A DNA stretch of 64,000 nt from Tepidicella xavieri (GCF_004363315.1 NZ_SNYL01000006.1:1-64000), one strand, 5' to 3'; shown: positions 16,339 to 26,623, numbered from the stretch's first letter. Translations and numbers: made by a program. The notes: generated from the sequence alone by a model not told the origin.

Positions 16339-18930
16339 GTGACGAAAACCCCGCTGCCCCTGTTCGACGACGACCCCGGCGCCACCAGCGTCTGCGCGCT
16401 GGCCGCCCAGGCGGCCCTGCCTGCCGCCCCAGGCCACTATGACGAGCTGCGCGTGGGCGGACGCAGCGGGCAGCCTTTGGCCCCTCACTGGGCCCGGTTT
16501 TTCGAATGGCTCGGCTTCGAAGGCTTCGGCGACCTCAACCGCCGCCGCCACAGCCTGGAGCAGCAACTGCGCGACAACGGCGTCACCTACAACGTCTACG
16601 CCGACGAGAACAGCCAGCAACGCCCCTGGGCGCTGGACCTGTTCCCCCTCATCCTGACACCCACTGAGTGGGCCGCCATCGAAGCGGGGGTGTTGCAGCG
16701 CACCCGGCTGCTCAACCAGATGCTGGCCGACCTGTATGGCCCCCGCGAACTGCTGCAACGCGGGCTGCTGCCCCCTGCCCTGGTGCAAGGCCACCCTGGC
16801 TATCTGCGCCCCATGCAGGGCGTGCAGCCCCCGGGGGGCACCTGGTTGCACATCGCCGCGTTCGACCTCGCCCGCGGCCCCGATGGGCGCTGGTGGGTGG
16901 TCAACCACCGCACCCAGGCCCCTTCCGGGCTGGGCTATCTGCTGGAAAACCGGATTGCCATCTCGCGCCAGTTCCCCAAAGCCTTCGCCGAGATGCGCGT
17001 GCAACGGCTGGCCGCCAGCTACAAAGCCCTGATGCAAGGGTTGTGCAGCCTGTCGCCCAAAGGGCGGGAAGCGCGCGTGGCCCTACTCACCCCTGGGCCC
17101 TACAACGAAACCTACTTCGAGCACGCCTACCTGGCCCGCTACCTGGGCCTGAGCCTGGTCGAAGGCAGCGACTTGACGGTGCGGGATCGCCGCGTCTTCC
17201 TCAAAACGCTGAATGGCCTGGAGCCGGTGGACGTGCTCATCAAGCGGCTCGACGACCAGTGGCTCGACCCCCTGGAGCTGCGCAGCGACTCGGCGCTGGG
17301 CGTCCCGGGCTTGATGCAGGCCGTGCGCGCAGGCCATGTGCTGCTGGCCAATGCCCCCGGCTCGGCGCCGCTGGAGTCCTGCGCCTTGCTGGGTTTTCTG
17401 CCGGCCATCTGCGAGCACCTGCTCGGCGAGCCGCTGGCTCTGCCGTCGTTGGCCACCTGGTGGTGTGGCGAGGCGGCCAGCCTGCACCAGGGGCTGCCGC
17501 TCATCAAGCAAAGCGTGGTCAAGAGCACCTGGCCACACTGGGGCAGCGAAGCCGTCATCGGCCCCAGCCTCACCCCAGCCGGGGTGGAGCAAATCACCGG
17601 GCGCATCGTGCGCCAGCCCGACGAATACACCCTGCAGGCGTATCTACCCTTGTCGCAACAGCCGACCTGGCGCGGCGGCGACATCGCCCCCCGGCCGGCC
17701 ATGCTGCGGGTGTTTGCCTTGGCCGACGGACCGCAATCCTGGCGGGTGCTGCCGGGCGGCATGGTCCGGCTCGCCCCACCCGGCCAGGCCATCGCCTCCA
17801 TGCAGCGTGGCGGCAGCAGCGCCGACTGCTGGGTCCTGACCGATGGCGAGGTGGACCGCACCAGCCTGCTGCACAGCGCCCCCAGCACGCTGAGCATGGC
17901 CATGCAAAAACGCATCGTCACCAGCCGTTCGGCAGAAAACCTGTTCTGGCTGGGCCGCTACACCGAACGCGCGGAAAACAGCGTGCGGCTGGCCCGCACC
18001 GCCTTGCGCAGCCTGCAGGGTGAAAGCGAGGGCGAAGGCGAATCGAGCCCCGAACTGCAGGCCTGGCTGTCGGCTTGCGCCAAGTACAACGGCCTGGTGC
18101 TGCCAGCGGTGCCCGATGCCCAGCAGTCGCCACGGGTGTTCGAGCGCGCGCTGCTGGCCATGCTCAGCCCCGACTCCCCCGCCCAGAGCGTGGGCTACAC
18201 CCTCAAGGCGCTCAGCCGCGCCGCCAGCCATGTGCGCGAGCGCTTGTCGCAAGAACAGCGCAACCTCATCGAACGCCTGCAAGCCGAATTCAGCGCCCAA
18301 ACCCAGGGCCTGGGCGCCGATGACGACTTTGCCACCCAAGAAGCGCTGGACGCCTTGGAGCAGGCCAGCGAACTGCTCTCCGCCATCACCGGGGCGCAGA
18401 CCGACCGCATGATGCGCGATGACGGCTGGCGCATGCTCAGCATCGGCCGCCACATCGAGCGGCTGGCCACGCTGTCTCACGCGCTGGCCGAAGCCCTGCA
18501 AAGCGGGGCGGCCTTCGAGCACAGCGGGTTCGAAGCCTTGCTGACCTTCTTCGACAGCACCATCACCTTCCACGCCCATTACCAGCAGCGGCGCGACCTG
18601 GTGGCCCTGCTCGACATGCTGGTCACGCAACGCGACAATCCCCGCTCACTGGCCTGGGTGCTGGCCACGCTGCGCTCCCGCCTGCAAAAGCTCCCCACGG
18701 CCCATGTGGGCGGCCCCGATCAGTTGCTGCAAGGCCTGCCCGATCCGCAAAGCTGGGACCTGATCGCCCTCAGCGGCGCCATGTCCGGCCCCGCCGGGCA
18801 GCAAAACGCCTACCTGGGCCTCATCGAACTCCTGCAGACCTGCACCCAGGCGGCCTATGACCTGTCGGACCGTTTGGGCCATCTGTACTTCAGCCATGCG
18901 GACCGGGTCAACCGCAGCTTCCTGCTCTGA
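16339..18930 (+). CDS. Fused circularly permuted ATP-grasp / alpha-E protein
   Basis: An 863-residue fusion: type 2 circularly permuted ATP-grasp at about 40-510, then an alpha-E domain from about residue 529 beginning SRSAENLFWLGRYTERAEN. Both halves are paralogous to the separate genes at 6800-8245 and 5826-6785. The GTG at 16339 is chosen because translation from further upstream would read through the end of the preceding gene and gives unlikely sequence. It lies 35 bp after the DUF2126 gene and six bases before the next gene, so it is almost certainly cotranscribed. Predicted amide-ligase with its helical partner; substrate unknown. Confidence 0.9.
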   Translation: MTKTPLPLFDDDPGATSVCALAAQAALPAAPGHYDELRVGGRSGQPLAPHWARFFEWLGFEGFGDLNRRRHSLEQQLRDNGVTYNVYADENSQQRPWALDLFPLILTPTEWAAIEAGVLQRTRLLNQMLADLYGPRELLQRGLLPPALVQGHPGYLRPMQGVQPPGGTWLHIAAFDLARGPDGRWWVVNHRTQAPSGLGYLLENRIAISRQFPKAFAEMRVQRLAASYKALMQGLCSLSPKGREARVALLTPGPYNETYFEHAYLARYLGLSLVEGSDLTVRDRRVFLKTLNGLEPVDVLIKRLDDQWLDPLELRSDSALGVPGLMQAVRAGHVLLANAPGSAPLESCALLGFLPAICEHLLGEPLALPSLATWWCGEAASLHQGLPLIKQSVVKSTWPHWGSEAVIGPSLTPAGVEQITGRIVRQPDEYTLQAYLPLSQQPTWRGGDIAPRPAMLRVFALADGPQSWRVLPGGMVRLAPPGQAIASMQRGGSSADCWVLTDGEVDRTSLLHSAPSTLSMAMQKRIVTSRSAENLFWLGRYTERAENSVRLARTALRSLQGESEGEGESSPELQAWLSACAKYNGLVLPAVPDAQQSPRVFERALLAMLSPDSPAQSVGYTLKALSRAASHVRERLSQEQRNLIERLQAEFSAQTQGLGADDDFATQEALDALEQASELLSAITGAQTDRMMRDDGWRMLSIGRHIERLATLSHALAEALQSGAAFEHSGFEALLTFFDSTITFHAHYQQRRDLVALLDMLVTQRDNPRSLAWVLATLRSRLQKLPTAHVGGPDQLLQGLPDPQSWDLIALSGAMSGPAGQQNAYLGLIELLQTCTQAAYDLSDRLGHLYFSHADRVNRSFLL

Positions 18931-18936
18931 ACGACC

Positions 18937-19884
18937 ATGCGGCTGCGCATCCTGCACCACACTCGCTACGCCTACCAGGCGCCGGTCGTGCTGGCCCAGC
19001 ACCTGGCCCACCTGCGTCCGCTGGACGATCATGGACAGACGGTGCTGCGTCACGATCTGCATATCGCGCCCACGCCGATCCTGCAGGAAACCATCCGCGA
19101 TGCCTTTGGCAACTGGCGCACCTTCTTTGCCCTGCAAAGCCCGCACGAAACGCTCGATGTCACGGCCGACAGCCTGATCCAGACCCAGGCAGGCGAGCCC
19201 CTGCCCGACAGCCCGCCTTGGGAATCGGTCCGCGAACGGATGCAGTACCGCGCCCAAGCCCCATATGAGCCCAGCGCGGAATTCGTGTTTCCCTCCCCCT
19301 ATGCGCCACGCCACGAGGCGTTTGCCGACTTCGCTCGCCCGGTCTTCACCCCTGGGCGGCCTTTTCTGCAAGCCTGTGAAGCGCTCATGGCGCTGATCCA
19401 CGCCGAACTGCGCTACCTGCCGGCCAGCACGGCCGTCAACACCCCGGCCCAGCAAGCCCTGGCCCAGCGGCAGGGCGTGTGCCAGGACTTTGCCCACATC
19501 ATGATCGGTTGCTTGCGCAGCCTGGGGCTGCCGGCCCGCTATGTCAGCGGCTACCTGCTGACCCACCCGCCTGCGGGCCAGCCGCGCCTGATCGGCGCCG
19601 ATGCATCGCACGCCTGGGTGGCCGTTCCCCATGTCCAAGCGCCACCCAGCGCCGGCGAGCCTGCTCAGGCCACACGCTGGGCGCATTTCGACCCCACCAA
19701 CCACCGCAGCGGCCTGCATCGCCCCGGCGAAGACTATGTCATCCTGTCCGTCGGGCGCGACTTTGGCGATGTCTCGCCGCTGCGGGGCGTCATCCAGGGT
19801 GGCGGCGAGCACACCCTGGATGTGGCCGTGACCGTGGCGCCGCCCGAAGAACTGGCCACGCTCATGGGCAATGAAACCGCCTGA
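18937..19884 (+). CDS. Transglutaminase family protein
   Basis: A 315-residue protein with a bacterial transglutaminase N-terminal region (LRILHHTRYAY) and a papain-like transglutaminase core. The catalytic triad is visible: QGVCQDFAH with Cys182, ASHAWVAV with His225 and HFDPTNH with Asp252. No signal peptide or membrane segment is seen, so it is probably cytoplasmic. It follows the ATP-grasp/alpha-E fusion by six bases as the last gene of the cluster. In related clusters these are thought to act as peptidases or acyltransferases on the product of the ligase. Confidence 0.9.
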   Translation: MRLRILHHTRYAYQAPVVLAQHLAHLRPLDDHGQTVLRHDLHIAPTPILQETIRDAFGNWRTFFALQSPHETLDVTADSLIQTQAGEPLPDSPPWESVRERMQYRAQAPYEPSAEFVFPSPYAPRHEAFADFARPVFTPGRPFLQACEALMALIHAELRYLPASTAVNTPAQQALAQRQGVCQDFAHIMIGCLRSLGLPARYVSGYLLTHPPAGQPRLIGADASHAWVAVPHVQAPPSAGEPAQATRWAHFDPTNHRSGLHRPGEDYVILSVGRDFGDVSPLRGVIQGGGEHTLDVAVTVAPPEELATLMGNETA

Positions 19885-19960
19885 TCCGCCCATCCCCGGC
19901 CCCGTGCGCACACCGCCCCCCTCGCACCGCTGCATAGAATCGGACACGACAGACCGTGCT

Positions 19961-19983
19961 GGGTGTTTCGCGGTGAAACGCCC
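19961..19983 (+). other. Strong hairpin upstream of ridA
   Basis: GGGTGTTTC-GCGGT-GAAACGCCC, a 9-bp stem with one G-T wobble, ends 11 bases before the GGAGGA ribosome site of the next gene. There is no following T-run, so it is more likely a leader structure than a terminator. A TAGAAT hexamer at 19935-19940 could be a -10 element ahead of it. Confidence 0.35.
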
Positions 19984-20007
19984 CGGCCTGCTTCGGAGGA
20001 CACCCAC

Positions 20008-20484
20008 ATGCCCCACAACGTGTACGACACCCTGCAATCGCTACAGATCCAACTGCCCGAAGTGGCCACGCCGGCCGCCGCCTACGTGCCGTTCGTGCAC
20101 ACCGGCAAGCTGGTGCTGCTCAGCGGCCACATCGCCAAGCGCGACGGCAAGCCCTGGGTCGGCCAACTCGGCCTGACCATGACCACCGACGAAGGCAAGG
20201 CCGCCGCCCGCGCCGTGGCCATCGACCTGCTGGGCACGCTGCACGCCGCTTGCGTGGCCGCCGGCACCGACCTCAATGGCGTCAAGCGCATCGTCAAGGT
20301 GCTCAGCCTCGTCAACTCCACCAACACTTTCACCGAGCACCACCTGGTGACCAATGGCTGCTCCGAGCTGTTGGGGCAGGTGTTCGGCCCGCAGGTGGGC
20401 GCGCACGCCCGCAGCGCCTTCGGCGTGGCGCAGCTGCCGTTTGGCGTGTGCGTGGAAATCGAGCTGATGGCCGAACTGGCCTGA
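20008..20484 (+). CDS. RidA family protein
   Basis: A 158-residue member of the YjgF/RidA (UK114) family. Canonical RidA hydrolyses reactive enamine/imine intermediates released by PLP enzymes. The family Arg is present in ARSAFGVAQLP (Arg135), followed by CVEIELMAEL. ATG 20008 is preferred over the upstream in-frame start at 19963 because GGAGGA sits at 19995-20000. It is somewhat longer than the roughly 130 residues of classic RidA, so it belongs to a longer subgroup whose substrate is not certain. Confidence 0.88.
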   Translation: MPHNVYDTLQSLQIQLPEVATPAAAYVPFVHTGKLVLLSGHIAKRDGKPWVGQLGLTMTTDEGKAAARAVAIDLLGTLHAACVAAGTDLNGVKRIVKVLSLVNSTNTFTEHHLVTNGCSELLGQVFGPQVGAHARSAFGVAQLPFGVCVEIELMAELA

Positions 20485-20505
20485 CGGCCCGCCTCACCGA
20501 TCGCC

Positions 20506-21093
20506 TCAAGCGGGCGGCGGCAGGGCCAGCCCGCTTTCCTCGTAAATGGTGGCAAAGTCCGTGGTCAGCTCCACGCTGCTCCACGCCACCGGGTCGCCCG
20601 GCGTCAAGGTGATGCGCTGCCAGCCGATGTCGCCTTCGCGGCGATAGATCTCGATCAACGCCTCGTCCTGCGCGATCAGCACATATTCCTGCAGGCTGGG
20701 CAGGGTGCGGTAGGCCATCAGCTTCTCGCGCCGGTCGGTGCCCGCGGTGGATTCGGAGAGCACCTCCACCACCAGGCGCGGCGACTCAACCAGAAAATCC
20801 TCGCTGCCGACCTGCTGGTGCTGCGGGTGGCAGGTCACCATCACATCGGGGTAGTAGATGCTCTGCTGCTTGGCCACGCGCAGCTTGGCATCCGCCATGA
20901 ACGTGCGGCAGGGGCTGCCACGCAGGTGGTGACGCAACAGCGTGTAGACATTGCCTGCAATGATGTTGTGCCGCAGCGACGCGCCGGTCATGGCGTAGAT
21001 CTGCCCGGCCACGTATTCGTGGCGCACGGGGCTGCAGGCTTCGAGGCGGAGGTACTCCGCCTCGTCCAGGGGCCGGTAGAGTTCTGCTTTCAT
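20506..21093 (-). CDS. Uma2 family (DUF820) restriction-endonuclease-like protein
   Basis: A 195-residue protein of the Uma2/DUF820 family, which has a PD-(D/E)XK nuclease fold. The candidate active-site residues are YYPDV with Asp83, LVVEVLS with Glu110, and Lys124. The ATG at 21093 has GGGAGA upstream; a TTG at 21111 is a weaker alternative. No methyltransferase or partner gene is adjacent, and the cellular role of this abundant family is unknown. Confidence 0.85.
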   Translation of the reverse strand: MKAELYRPLDEAEYLRLEACSPVRHEYVAGQIYAMTGASLRHNIIAGNVYTLLRHHLRGSPCRTFMADAKLRVAKQQSIYYPDVMVTCHPQHQQVGSEDFLVESPRLVVEVLSESTAGTDRREKLMAYRTLPSLQEYVLIAQDEALIEIYRREGDIGWQRITLTPGDPVAWSSVELTTDFATIYEESGLALPPPA

Positions 21094-21164
21094 GGCGGAG
21101 TCGTCTCCCAAGGCTGGGGGCGTGACGCCCTATTATCGCCAAGGCAAGCGCCTCAGCGCACCCC

Positions 21165-23594
21165 TTACTGCACGCGCCAGACGGCTGTGGGCTTGAAGCC
21201 GAAGCTGGCGTCGCGCCCTTTGCGGCCACGGGCGGCGCGGGCGTTGTTGAGGCTGCGGATTTCCAGCACTTCATCCCGCCATTTGCCACCCCGCCCCACG
21301 CCGTCGATGCGCACGCTGCGCAGGTAGGCCACGGCGCCGGCCAGGGTGTCTTTGCCCTCCAGCCCCATGAGCATGAGACCGCGCCCGCCCTTGGGCTGGT
21401 GCTTGAGGTCGCTCAGATCGAAGGTGAGGACCCGCCCGCTGCTGGAGACGCAGCACACCTGGGTGGCCGGTGCCAGCGCGGCCTGGGCCTCCCCACCTTC
21501 CGGGGCAGTGGGCGGGGCGAGCACGGTTCCGTCCGGGGCGGCCAGCCGCACCACCATGCCGCCGCTGACCAGCGCGGGGCGGCACACCGTCTCGCCCTCG
21601 TTCAGGGTGACGAAGGCCTTGCCGCCCTTGAAGCGGCTCGTCATGTCCTCCACCGTGGCCAGGAAACCATAACCGCCCGAGCCACTGAGCAGCCACATGG
21701 ACGACGCGGGCCCCGCCAGGTAATGCACCGGCTGCGTGCCTGGCTCCAGGTCGATCAAGGTGGTGATGGGCTGACCGTCGCCGCGCGCCCCCGGCAGGCT
21801 GGCCACGGGCACACTGTACACGCGGCCATTGCTGCCCAGCACGATGAGCGTGTCCACCGTGCGGCACTCGAAGGTGCCGTACAGGCCATCCCCCGCCTTG
21901 AAGGCAAAGCCCCCCGCGTCGTGCCCGTGGCCGGTGCGCGCGCGCACCCAACCCTTGGCCGACACCACCACCGTCACCGGCTCGTCCACCACCTTGATTT
22001 CGGCCACGGCCTTCTTCTCGGCCTGAATCAGCGTGCGGCGCTCATCGCCAAAGGTCTTGGCGTCGGCCTCGATCTCTTTGACCATCAGGCGGCGCAGGCT
22101 GGCCGGGTTGGCCAGAATGTCTTCCAGCTTGCCCTGCTCCTCGCGCAGTTCCTTCAACTCCTGCTCGATCTTGATGGCCTCCAGCCGTGCCAACTGGCGC
22201 AAGCGGATTTCCAGAATGTCCTCGGCCTGCCGGTCGCTCAAGTTGAAGCGCGCGATCAGCGCGGCCTTGGGCTCGTCACTGGCTCGGATGATGGCAATCA
22301 CCTCGTCGATGTTGAGCAGCACGATCTGCCGCCCCTCGAGGATGTGGATGCGATCCAGCACCTTGTCCAGCCGGTGGCGGGAGCGGCGGGTGATGGTCGT
22401 CTGGCGGAAGGCGATCCACTCCTCCAGCATCTGCCGCAAGCTCTTGGGCACGGGCTTGCCGTCGAGGCCCACCATGGTCAGGTTGATGGGGGCCGACGTT
22501 TCCAGGCTGGTGTGGGCCAGCAGCGCGGTGATCAGTTCCTGCTGCTCGATGCGGCTGCTCTTGGGCTCGAACACCAGGCGCACGGGCGACTCCTTGCTGG
22601 ACTCGTCGCGCACGCCATCGAGCACCGCCAGCAGGCTGGCCTTGAGCTGCGTCTGCTCCTGCGTGAGTGCCTTCTTGCCGGCCTTGACCTTGGGGTTGGT
22701 GATGTCTTCGATTTCCTCCAACACCTTCTGAGCGCTCACGCCGGGCGGAAGCTCGGTCACCACCAGCTGCCACTGGCCGCGGGCCAGGTCTTCGATCTTC
22801 CAGCGCGCGCGCACCTTCAGGCTGCCGCGGCCGCTGCGGTAGGCGTCGTGGATGTCGGCGGTCGGGCTGATGATCTGGCCGCCACCGGGGTAGTCCGGCC
22901 CCGGCAGCAGGGCGAACAGGTCGTCGTCAGGCAGTTGCGGGTTTTTGACCAGCGCCACGCAGGCGTCGGCCACTTCGCGCAGGTTGTGGCTGGGGATCTC
23001 GGTGGCCATACCGACCGCGATGCCGCTGGCGCCATTCAACAGCACGAACGGCAACCGGGCCGGCAACTGGCGCGGTTCCTCGGTGGAGCCGTCGTAATTG
23101 GGCACCCAGTCCACCGTGCCTTGATCGATCTCGTCCAGCAGCAGGGTGCTGATGCGGCTCAGGCGGGCTTCGGTGTAGCGCATGGCGGCGGCACCGTCGC
23201 CGTCGCGGCTGCCGAAGTTGCCCTGCCCGTCGATGAGTGGATAGCGCTGCGCGAAGTCCTGCGCCATGCGCACCAGCGCGTCGTAGGCGGCCTGGTCGCC
23301 GTGGGGGTGGAAGCGGCCCAGCACATCCCCCACCACGCGGGCGCTTTTCACCGGCTTGGCAGGGGTGTTGGCGTTCGGGCCGCTGTAGCCCAGGCCCATG
23401 CGCTGCATCGCGTACAGGATGCGCCGCTGCACGGGCTTTTGGCCGTCGCACACATCGGGCAGCGCCCGGCCCTTGACGACGCTCAGCGCATATTCCAGAT
23501 AGGCCCGCTGGGCGTAGGCGGCCAGGCTGTCGGGGTCATCGGCGCAAGCGCCAGCAAGTGGGGGGTCGGAAGGAGGCAGGGATTCGAAACTCAT
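21165..23594 (-). CDS. parC: DNA topoisomerase IV subunit A
   Basis: The 809-residue A subunit of topoisomerase IV, which decatenates daughter chromosomes with ParE. The catalytic Tyr is Tyr140 in [12 protein letters not shown]. The quinolone-resistance region reads [16 protein letters not shown] (94-109), so the position matching E. coli Ser80 is Gln101 and that matching Glu84 is Asp105. GyrA is the alternative, but ParC is favoured by the C-terminal domain and by the absence of a clear GyrA box. parE is not adjacent. Confidence 0.9.
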   Translation of the reverse strand: MSFESLPPSDPPLAGACADDPDSLAAYAQRAYLEYALSVVKGRALPDVCDGQKPVQRRILYAMQRMGLGYSGPNANTPAKPVKSARVVGDVLGRFHPHGDQAAYDALVRMAQDFAQRYPLIDGQGNFGSRDGDGAAAMRYTEARLSRISTLLLDEIDQGTVDWVPNYDGSTEEPRQLPARLPFVLLNGASGIAVGMATEIPSHNLREVADACVALVKNPQLPDDDLFALLPGPDYPGGGQIISPTADIHDAYRSGRGSLKVRARWKIEDLARGQWQLVVTELPPGVSAQKVLEEIEDITNPKVKAGKKALTQEQTQLKASLLAVLDGVRDESSKESPVRLVFEPKSSRIEQQELITALLAHTSLETSAPINLTMVGLDGKPVPKSLRQMLEEWIAFRQTTITRRSRHRLDKVLDRIHILEGRQIVLLNIDEVIAIIRASDEPKAALIARFNLSDRQAEDILEIRLRQLARLEAIKIEQELKELREEQGKLEDILANPASLRRLMVKEIEADAKTFGDERRTLIQAEKKAVAEIKVVDEPVTVVVSAKGWVRARTGHGHDAGGFAFKAGDGLYGTFECRTVDTLIVLGSNGRVYSVPVASLPGARGDGQPITTLIDLEPGTQPVHYLAGPASSMWLLSGSGGYGFLATVEDMTSRFKGGKAFVTLNEGETVCRPALVSGGMVVRLAAPDGTVLAPPTAPEGGEAQAALAPATQVCCVSSSGRVLTFDLSDLKHQPKGGRGLMLMGLEGKDTLAGAVAYLRSVRIDGVGRGGKWRDEVLEIRSLNNARAARGRKGRDASFGFKPTAVWRVQ

Positions 23595-23646
23595 GCCTTA
23601 TTGTCTATGAGCACAGGCAGCGCCACCGCGCAGCGCATCCGAACCG

Positions 23647-24327
23647 TCAGAACTCGACCGTGCGCACGCCTTGCGCGGTGCCCAGCAGGCACACGTTGGC
23701 CTTCTGGTGGGCAAACACGCCGACGGTCACCACGCCCGGCCAGTCGTTGACCATGCTCTCGAAGGCCAGCGGCTCGGTGATGCGCAAACCGCTGACGTCC
23801 AGAATGTGCTGGCCGTTGTCGGTGACCCATGGCGCCCCGTCCTTCAAGCGCAACCGGGCCTGCCCGCCCAAGGCTGCGAAACGGCGCGCAATCTGCTGCG
23901 CGGCCATGGGGATGACTTCCACCGGCAGCGGAAAACGCCCCAGGGTCTCCACCCATTTGCTTTCGTCGGCGATGCAGACGAACCGATCGGCCAGCGCCGC
24001 CACGATCTTTTCTCGGGTCAGCGCCGCGCCACCGCCCTTGATCATGCAGCCGCGGGGGTCGATTTCATCGGCGCCGTCCACATACACCGACAGGCGTTCG
24101 ACCTCGTTGGCGTCCCACACCTCGATGCCCAGCGCGCGCAGCCGCGCCGTGGAGGCTTCCGAGCTGGAGACCGCGCCGCGGATGCGGTCTTTGACGCTGG
24201 CCAGCGCATCGATGAATTTGTTGACCGTCGAGCCGGTGCCGACCCCCACGATCTGCCCCGGCTCGATGTATTGCAGGGCGGCACGGCCCACCAGGGCCTT
24301 GAGTTCGTCTTGGGTCAGGGTGCTCAT
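23647..24327 (-). CDS. rpiA: Ribose-5-phosphate isomerase A
   Basis: A 226-residue enzyme of the non-oxidative pentose phosphate pathway that interconverts ribose 5-phosphate and ribulose 5-phosphate. Visible family motifs are [11 protein letters not shown] near the N-terminus, [14 protein letters not shown] and [14 protein letters not shown] with the acid/base residues. The ATG at 24327 gives the usual length; upstream in-frame sequence to 24414 is unlikely coding. It is divergent from pyrD across a 100-bp gap and follows parC's direction without obvious coupling. Confidence 0.95.
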   Translation of the reverse strand: MSTLTQDELKALVGRAALQYIEPGQIVGVGTGSTVNKFIDALASVKDRIRGAVSSSEASTARLRALGIEVWDANEVERLSVYVDGADEIDPRGCMIKGGGAALTREKIVAALADRFVCIADESKWVETLGRFPLPVEVIPMAAQQIARRFAALGGQARLRLKDGAPWVTDNGQHILDVSGLRITEPLAFESMVNDWPGVVTVGVFAHQKANVCLLGTAQGVRTVEF

Positions 24328-24427
24328 GGGTAAAAAATGTCCGAAGATGAAATGCGTTGCGGGGCCGATCTGCAACAATCCGTGCGATCCGGGGCACGTC
24401 GCCCCGCCCAACACCGGCGATTATCCA

Positions 24428-25483
24428 ATGTCCCTGCTGCCTTACTGGTTGGCTCGCCCGTTTCTGTTTCGCATGGAGGCAGAGGAAGCCCATGAACTGA
24501 CCCTGCGCCACCTGGAACGCATCCAGCGCACGCCGCTGATGGGGCTGCTGGCGCAACCGCGCGTCAGCGACCCGGTCACCTTGGCCGGCCTGACCTTTCC
24601 CAACCGGGTCGGGCTGGCTGCCGGCCTGGACAAGAACGCCCGCTGCATCGACGCCTGGGCCGCCCTGGGCTTTGGCTTCGTGGAGGTCGGCACGGTCACC
24701 CCGCTCGGTCAGCCGGGCAACCCTAAGCCGCGCATGTTCCGGCTGCCGCAATGCCGCGCCCTGATCAACCGCCTGGGCTTCAACAACGAAGGGCTGGACG
24801 CTTTCTTGGCCCATGTCCAACGCTCTCGCTTGCGTCAGGCCCCGCAGGCCGGCGGGCTGGTGCTGGGGCTGAACATCGGCAAGAACGCTGCCACCCCGAT
24901 CGAGCGCGCCACCGACGACTACCTGGCCGCGCTGCGGGGCGTGTACCCTCATGCCGATTACGTGACCGTCAACATCTCCAGCCCCAATACGCAGAATCTG
25001 CGCAGCCTGCAAAGCGACGAGGCGCTGGAGCAACTCCTCGGCGCCCTGGCAGACGAGCGGCAGAAGCTGGCCGAGCAGCATCAGGTGCGGCGCCCGCTGT
25101 TCATCAAGATCGCCCCCGACCTGGACGAGTCCCAGGTCAGCGTGATCGCGGACGCGCTCAAGCGCCACGGCATGGACGGCGTGGTCGCCACCAACACCAC
25201 CCTTTCACGGGACGCGGTGCAGGGCCTGCCCCATGCGCAGGAAGCGGGAGGGCTCTCGGGGGGGCCGCTCTTGCAGGCCAGCAACGCCATCATCCGCCTG
25301 CTCAGGGAACGGCTGGGCAAGCATTTCCCCATCATTGGCGTGGGCGGCATTCTCAGTGGGGAAGACGCCATCGCCAAGATCAACGCCGGCGCCGATGTGG
25401 TGCAGATTTACACCGGGCTGATCTACCACGGGCCGGCCCTGGTGACCGAAGTGGCCCGCGCCCTGCTCAAGACCCGGGTCTGA
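24428..25483 (+). CDS. pyrD: Dihydroorotate dehydrogenase (quinone), class 2
   Basis: A 351-residue FMN enzyme that oxidises dihydroorotate to orotate in pyrimidine synthesis and passes electrons to quinone at the inner membrane. The N-terminal helical region ([20 protein letters not shown]) is typical of membrane-associated class 2 enzymes. [21 protein letters not shown] with the catalytic Ser, and [12 protein letters not shown] are all present. The frame is open far upstream, but ATG 24428 gives the standard N-terminus. A GGGGC-ACGTC-GCCCC hairpin lies at 24391-24405 in the leader and could affect expression. Confidence 0.95.
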   Translation: MSLLPYWLARPFLFRMEAEEAHELTLRHLERIQRTPLMGLLAQPRVSDPVTLAGLTFPNRVGLAAGLDKNARCIDAWAALGFGFVEVGTVTPLGQPGNPKPRMFRLPQCRALINRLGFNNEGLDAFLAHVQRSRLRQAPQAGGLVLGLNIGKNAATPIERATDDYLAALRGVYPHADYVTVNISSPNTQNLRSLQSDEALEQLLGALADERQKLAEQHQVRRPLFIKIAPDLDESQVSVIADALKRHGMDGVVATNTTLSRDAVQGLPHAQEAGGLSGGPLLQASNAIIRLLRERLGKHFPIIGVGGILSGEDAIAKINAGADVVQIYTGLIYHGPALVTEVARALLKTRV

Positions 25484-25501
25484 CTGGCCGGAGCGGGCGC
25501 G

Positions 25502-26620
25502 TCAGTCGCGCAGCAGGCCAGCCACGTGCTCGCCGATGGCCAGCGCGCTCGTCAGCCCCGGTGACTCGATGCCCAGCAGATTCACCAGACCAGGCACGCC
25601 ATGGTCCTGCGGGCTATCGACGCGGAAATCGGGCGCGGCCTGCCCTGGGCCGTAGAGCTTGGGCCGCACGCCGCTGTAGGCCGGTTGCAGGGCGCCGTCG
25701 GGCAGCCCCGGCCAATATCGGCGCACCTCGGCATAGAAAGCGTCGGCCCGGCGCGGGTCCACCGCATAGTCGATGGCGGCAGGGTCATCCACGTCGAGCC
25801 ACTCCAGATCGGGGCCAAAGCGGGCTTGCCCTCCCAGATCCAGCGTGAGGTGCACGCCCAGCCAGGCATCCTGCGGGGCCGGGTAAATCAGACGCGAAAA
25901 CGGCGCCTTGCCACTGAGCCCGTAATAACTGCCTTTGGCGAAATACGGCCGGGGCTGCCACTCGGGGCCCAGGCCATCGATGCGCCGGGCCACATCGCAG
26001 GCGTGCAGTCCGGCCGCGTTGACGAGCCGCCGACAGGCCAGCGTCCACACCTCCGCTCCCGCCCGCACCCGCAGGTGAAAGCCGTCGCTGGTCGGCTCGG
26101 CCCGCTCCAAGGTCGATGCGAGCGCCACCATGCCGCCGGCGCCTTCCAGATCGCCCTGCAGCGCCAGCATGAAACCATGGCTGTCCACGATCCCGGTCGA
26201 TGGCGACCACAGCGCCGCCACGCAGCGCAGCGCCGGCTCCATGGCCTGGGCCTGCGCGGCGTCCAGCAGGCTCACCGGCACGCCAAGGCGTTGCGCTCGT
26301 GCGGCCATGGCCTCCAGGGCGGCCAGTTGGGCCGGATCGCTGGCCACCACCAACTTGCCGCATTGGCGGTGTGACACGCGCCGCGAAGCGCAATACGCGT
26401 AGAGCAGCGCCTTGCCCCGCACGCACCATTGCGCCTTGCGCGAGCCTTCCGGGTAATACAGCCCGGCATGAATCACTTCGCTGTTGCGCGCGCTCACGCC
26501 GGTGCCAATGGCCGTCTCGCGCTCCAGCACCACCACCTCGTGGCCAGCCAGGGCCAGCGCGCGGGCCACCGCCAGGCCCACGACCCCGGCGCCCACCACC
26601 ACGGCATCGACACGGTCCAT
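25502..26620 (-). CDS. LhgO-like FAD-dependent L-2-hydroxyglutarate oxidase
   Basis: A 372-residue DAO-family flavoprotein. The FAD-binding [14 protein letters not shown] begins at residue 10, and [15 protein letters not shown] and [16 protein letters not shown] are typical of L-2-hydroxyglutarate oxidase/dehydrogenase (LhgO). It probably oxidises L-2-hydroxyglutarate to 2-oxoglutarate. Other 2-hydroxyacid or amino-acid oxidases of the family are possible. It follows dsbB on the minus strand after three bases and converges on pyrD. Confidence 0.82.
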   Translation of the reverse strand: MDRVDAVVVGAGVVGLAVARALALAGHEVVVLERETAIGTGVSARNSEVIHAGLYYPEGSRKAQWCVRGKALLYAYCASRRVSHRQCGKLVVASDPAQLAALEAMAARAQRLGVPVSLLDAAQAQAMEPALRCVAALWSPSTGIVDSHGFMLALQGDLEGAGGMVALASTLERAEPTSDGFHLRVRAGAEVWTLACRRLVNAAGLHACDVARRIDGLGPEWQPRPYFAKGSYYGLSGKAPFSRLIYPAPQDAWLGVHLTLDLGGQARFGPDLEWLDVDDPAAIDYAVDPRRADAFYAEVRRYWPGLPDGALQPAYSGVRPKLYGPGQAAPDFRVDSPQDHGVPGLVNLLGIESPGLTSALAIGEHVAGLLRD

Positions 26621-26623
26621 GGT

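Noticed and set aside
20506-21093. Uma2 nuclease as part of a mobile or defence island
   Set aside because: No transposase, methyltransferase, repeats or attachment site lie nearby, and the flanking genes are housekeeping.
21399-23750. Open plus-strand frame of about 780 codons opposite parC
   Set aside because: parC on the minus strand is certain; the opposite frame has no domain and an implausible composition.
23558-24427. N-terminal extension of pyrD by about 290 codons
   Set aside because: The extra frame lies over rpiA on the other strand and has low-complexity Ser/Arg sequence; PyrD is full length from 24428.
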